Shown here piece by piece: positions 60,986 through 64,000 of a stretch of 64,000 nt of DNA. The notes beneath the pieces are model-generated. The model made no database searches. It saw only the letters and a program-made list of their open reading frames with translations, and was not told the DNA's origin. The position numbers and the translations under genes were made by a program. The stretch comes from Epiperipatus broadwayi. Lineage: Eukaryota > Onychophora > Udeonychophora > Euonychophora > Peripatidae. The stretch covers positions 1,782,412-1,846,411 of the forward strand of contig JAQFVV010006335.1 of NCBI GenBank assembly GCA_028023455.1, given 5' to 3'. Position 1 is the stretch's first letter. Each line of letters starts with the position of its first letter.

Positions 60986-63280
60986 ATTAAAAAAAATAAT
61001 AATACTAATAATACGAATGTGAAAGCCAAATGTTGTATAATTATCTTTATTAAGATAAATCAACCTGCTAATTATATAATTGACTGCAATTATTATATCA
61101 ATTAAATATATTATTAAAACAAAATGTTTAACGATGTATGTATAACCAAATAAGATTAAATATATGTTTATGTTACTACCCATTTGAAAATAAGCTGTTT
61201 TAAAATGAAACATAAAACAAAAACAAAACATTTCACTGAATGTTTATTCAATATTTTCCCAGCTTTATCATATATGTTATAATGGTAATAACAATCATCC
61301 ATGCAATATGTGTGTGTTTTCATACACGTGTGACTCTGCTATTAATTGGCTCCCTTAAACTAAAAATTATTAATCACTAAGATTTTAGACTAGCTTATTT
61401 TGACTTAACTTAATTGGTATATGTCTGTATAAGCAGTCACTTACATGCACACTCGTGATATGTTAGCATATATATTGTGTTAAAGTGTTTTCTTTCATAA
61501 CATTTTTTCATAAATAAATTATACACATAAAAATATTTAAATCTTGAGCAAGCAACCTTTATACCAAATTTAAATATGCAAATAAATAAAAAAATAACAT
61601 TATAAAGTATATATTGACAGATTGCTCAAGTACCTAATGTAGTTCATTAGATAACAATAATAAAAAAACATATTAAATTACAATACAAAAAAATATTCAA
61701 AAACAATGAAAATTTAAGTTTAATAATTTCAAAATGTATGTGCATATTGTTATGCAGTAAAGACAATTAATATTACAATCAATAAACAAACTTTCAATGT
61801 TTATGTATTAAAAAAAGAAATGTTGTTTAACCATAGAAAGTGTCTCATAGGATTACTTTTAATATGTAAAAGGAAAGAATTAATAAAATTTAAAGTTATA
61901 ATTCATTTTCAGTTCTTACTAATGTCCCATTTTAAATAACAGATGACTCTTATCTATAGATTCAGACTGTGTTGGTTTAGCTTGTTTTTACCATGTCAAA
62001 GTTATTGCAGGCACTTTTAATGAACATAAAAGAAAGATTAAAAAATTATTGGTAGACAAGTTGAGGCTTGCTGTGTGGATTTTATGCATCTTCTTTTTTC
62101 TCTTCTTTCTTTTTCCCCTCCCTTCAAAGATAATGATCTTTTAATAGGCCAGGGGGTGAAAAAGCTCTCTGAGACAGCATGGATAGTTGACACAACCATT
62201 CTTTGGGTATTAAAAGAAATATATATGAGTGTACAGACAGATATCCAATGAACTCATGATGTCAGTGATCTCAGGGAACATAAACAGCAATCTAATACCA
62301 TATTCTGCTTTTCTTACAGCTGATCAAATATACAAACACTGAGTCCATTTTTTTCAAAGTAATAATTGGTGAAATCTCCTTATAATACAGTTTGACTTTC
62401 CACCATTTTTAAAGACTCAATCTCTATCAATCCCTCCAGAATAGCTTAACTGATACAGTGTTTATACATCATCATGTCTTCTCTATTATTTAAAGCAAGA
62501 TTTTAACAGTTTTGCTTTCAATTTTCCGTAGTGAAAGAAAAAATAATCAACTCTCTTGTTCAGGGCTTGAAAGATACTGACCAACTGAATATTGACTATT
62601 TTCCCTTTTCTTTTTCTCACACAGCTTTTTATATGCCAATTTACTGCCACCCTCTAGCCAATCCAGATTAAAAAGATTGTTTTTCCCCAAAAAAATCTTG
62701 TCATTTTAGAAATAAAACAGAATTCAAAATGGACATTTAATGGTCAAGTAACAAAATAAAATTAATTACTTGATCCATCTGTCAAAACATTTCTTTCCTT
62801 CTTGACAATATACAATCCAAATAACATAAAATTTATGTGTAATTGAAATGTGTCTGTGTCTGTTTATACATTCCCATTCTTTCAGGCACACATTTGCTTT
62901 GGAGGCTATAAATTTTTGACCTTAGATGTGACCTTTTATACCATGTCTTGCCTGTTTGATTTTTAAGACAAACTAAGCTATATAATGACACTGCTTTATT
63001 TAATATAATAGACTAATGCATCTAATATTATTTCTTATAATATTCATTTTGTCCCTACTGCTTATTAATAACTATTTCTTATTAATATCTATAATATGCA
63101 CACACACAAATATATATATATATAATTTTTTGATTTAATATACTATATATGTGGAAATGGGATTCTATTCCTACAATTCATATTGTAACGGAATAAGTAT
63201 ATGCCATTACATTTCTTTCTAATAAAAGTGGAAAAAAATGTAAAATCACCCTCAAGTAGAAATATATATATAATTTATAT
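60986..63280. other. Intergenic, no gene recognised
   Basis: AT-rich, with slightly GC-richer patches (62080-62180, 62430-62660) but no supported frame, RNA or repeat. A short (AT)n is at about 63109-63125. Confidence 0.5.
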
Positions 63281-63328
63281 AGAAAGTTCGCAAAACAAAC
63301 TCTTAACAAGCTTTGAGAATACCCTCAA

Positions 63329-63366
63329 CCCCAGACTAGTTTCTGCATCTAGGATCATCAGTGAGG
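63329..63366 (-). ncRNA. Hammerhead ribozyme motif, FB3 left arm
   Basis: Minus strand: CCUCA, CUGAUGA (63361-63355), UCC-UAGAU-GCA (stem II with one mismatch), GAAAC, UA, GUC, UGGGG. Core intact. Stem I pairs at all five positions with one wobble. Stem III ACUAGU is self-complementary. Confidence 0.75.
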
Positions 63367-63691
63367 TGTTAGGATATTCATTAGATTAAAAATACTAGGA
63401 CTAGCCCAGCACTTTATCTCATGTATAACTATTGAGAAAAAAATCTGAAACTTTCAGACATCTATATGTTTAAAAATCCAGCTATCTAACTCAAATAGCC
63501 ATATGGGACTGAACTAATTTCAGATACACCATATATTAATAGAGTTCAGTCCCATGTGGCTATTTGAGTTAGATAGCTGGATTTTTGGACATATAGATGT
63601 CTGAAAGTTTCAGATTTTTTTATCAATAGTTATACATTAGATAAAGTGCTGGGCTACACCTAGTATTTTTAATCTAATGAATATCCTAACA

Positions 63692-63729
63692 CCTCACTGA
63701 TGATGCTAGATGCAGAAACCGGTCTGGGG
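63692..63729 (+). ncRNA. Hammerhead ribozyme motif, FB3 right arm, complete
   Basis: CCUCA (63692-63696), CUGAUGA (63697-63703), UGC-UAGAU-GCA (63704-63714), GAAA (63715-63718), self-complementary ACCGGU (63718-63723), cleavage-site C (63724), UGGGG (63725-63729). Stems I and II pair fully (one U-G wobble), and every invariant core base is present. It differs from the left arm at the stem III loop (CG for UA) and at one stem II base that restores pairing. Confidence 0.8.
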
Positions 63730-63776
63730 GGTGAGGGTATTCTCAAAGCTTATTAAGAGTTTGTTTTGCGAACTCT

Positions 63777-64000
63777 ATATATAACATTTGTAACTCGAGC
63801 TTTATTAAAACTGGGTCATGTGACATTTGACTTGATTTTTTATCAAAGATAATTTAATAATTTTATTTAAATTAATATATGGAATGCACTGATGATAAAC
63901 TAATTATATAATTCTTTAAAGTTTAAAATCTAAAAACAAGATTGTTTTAATATAAAGTATTTTTTTAAAAAAGCTGTTAATTACTTATTTTAATCTTAGA
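63777..64000. other. Intergenic edge
   Basis: No feature seen. Confidence 0.5.

Larger units (their letters stand above)
63281..63776. mobile_element. Foldback element FB3 with hammerhead motifs
   Basis: Arms 63281-63515 and 63543-63776 are almost perfect inverted repeats around a 27 bp spacer. Their outer ends read AGTTCGCAAAACAAACTC. The arms are much better preserved than those of FB1 and FB2, suggesting a recent element. No coding sequence. Each arm has a complete hammerhead core at the same place, pointing outward. The sequence outside the ribozyme differs from FB1/FB2, so this is a separate family with the same design. Confidence 0.85.

Overview
This is a very AT-rich, gene-poor stretch of a eukaryotic, almost certainly metazoan (probably invertebrate), nuclear genome. 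It holds no prokaryotic-style operon, no intact host gene, no rRNA and no CRISPR array. Long (AT)n tracts, Penelope-like reverse transcriptases with GIY-YIG nucleases, Ty3/gypsy remnants, a LINE relic and hammerhead-ribozyme repeats point to an animal. The species cannot be named from what is visible.

Layout. 1-5054: intergenic DNA with a tRNA-like hairpin (22-91) and an old relative of an LTR (from 706). 5055-14086: a complete-ended minus-strand gypsy-type LTR element (L1) with two ~1.97 kb LTRs, a PBS, a PPT, a coiled-coil gag-like gene and only the tail of integrase. Its 3' LTR carries a nested Penelope-like element (PLE), and the other LTR preserves the empty site. 14500-17000: a decayed plus-strand LINE (endonuclease plus reverse transcriptase). 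18287-19140: a foldback and PLE GIY-YIG fragments in both orientations. 23690-26300: two PLE copies joined head to head. 26305-27432: a retrozyme-like array with 399 bp units and hammerhead motifs. 28240-28971, 49619-50170 and 63281-63776: three foldback elements with hammerhead motifs in both arms. 33811-45172: a second LTR element (L2) with unusually long LTRs (~3.2 kb), decayed minus-strand gag-like and integrase-tail sequence and a ~90 bp tandem array. 45690-46985: a GC-richer island with one possible exon. 55918-60985: tRNA-bearing inverted repeats, a MITE-like element, PLE relics and minisatellites.

How the parts fit. Nearly all recognisable sequence is transposon-derived and most is broken. 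The common theme is Penelope-type retroelements and small hammerhead-bearing repeats. One retrozyme unit (26402-26445, minus) and one foldback arm (63692-63729, plus) carry complete type I hammerhead cores with pairing stems I and II. Their stem III sequences are self-complementary, the pattern expected of ribozymes that work as dimers. The small repeats are therefore good candidates for non-autonomous elements mobilised through self-cleaved RNA. That is inference from sequence only.
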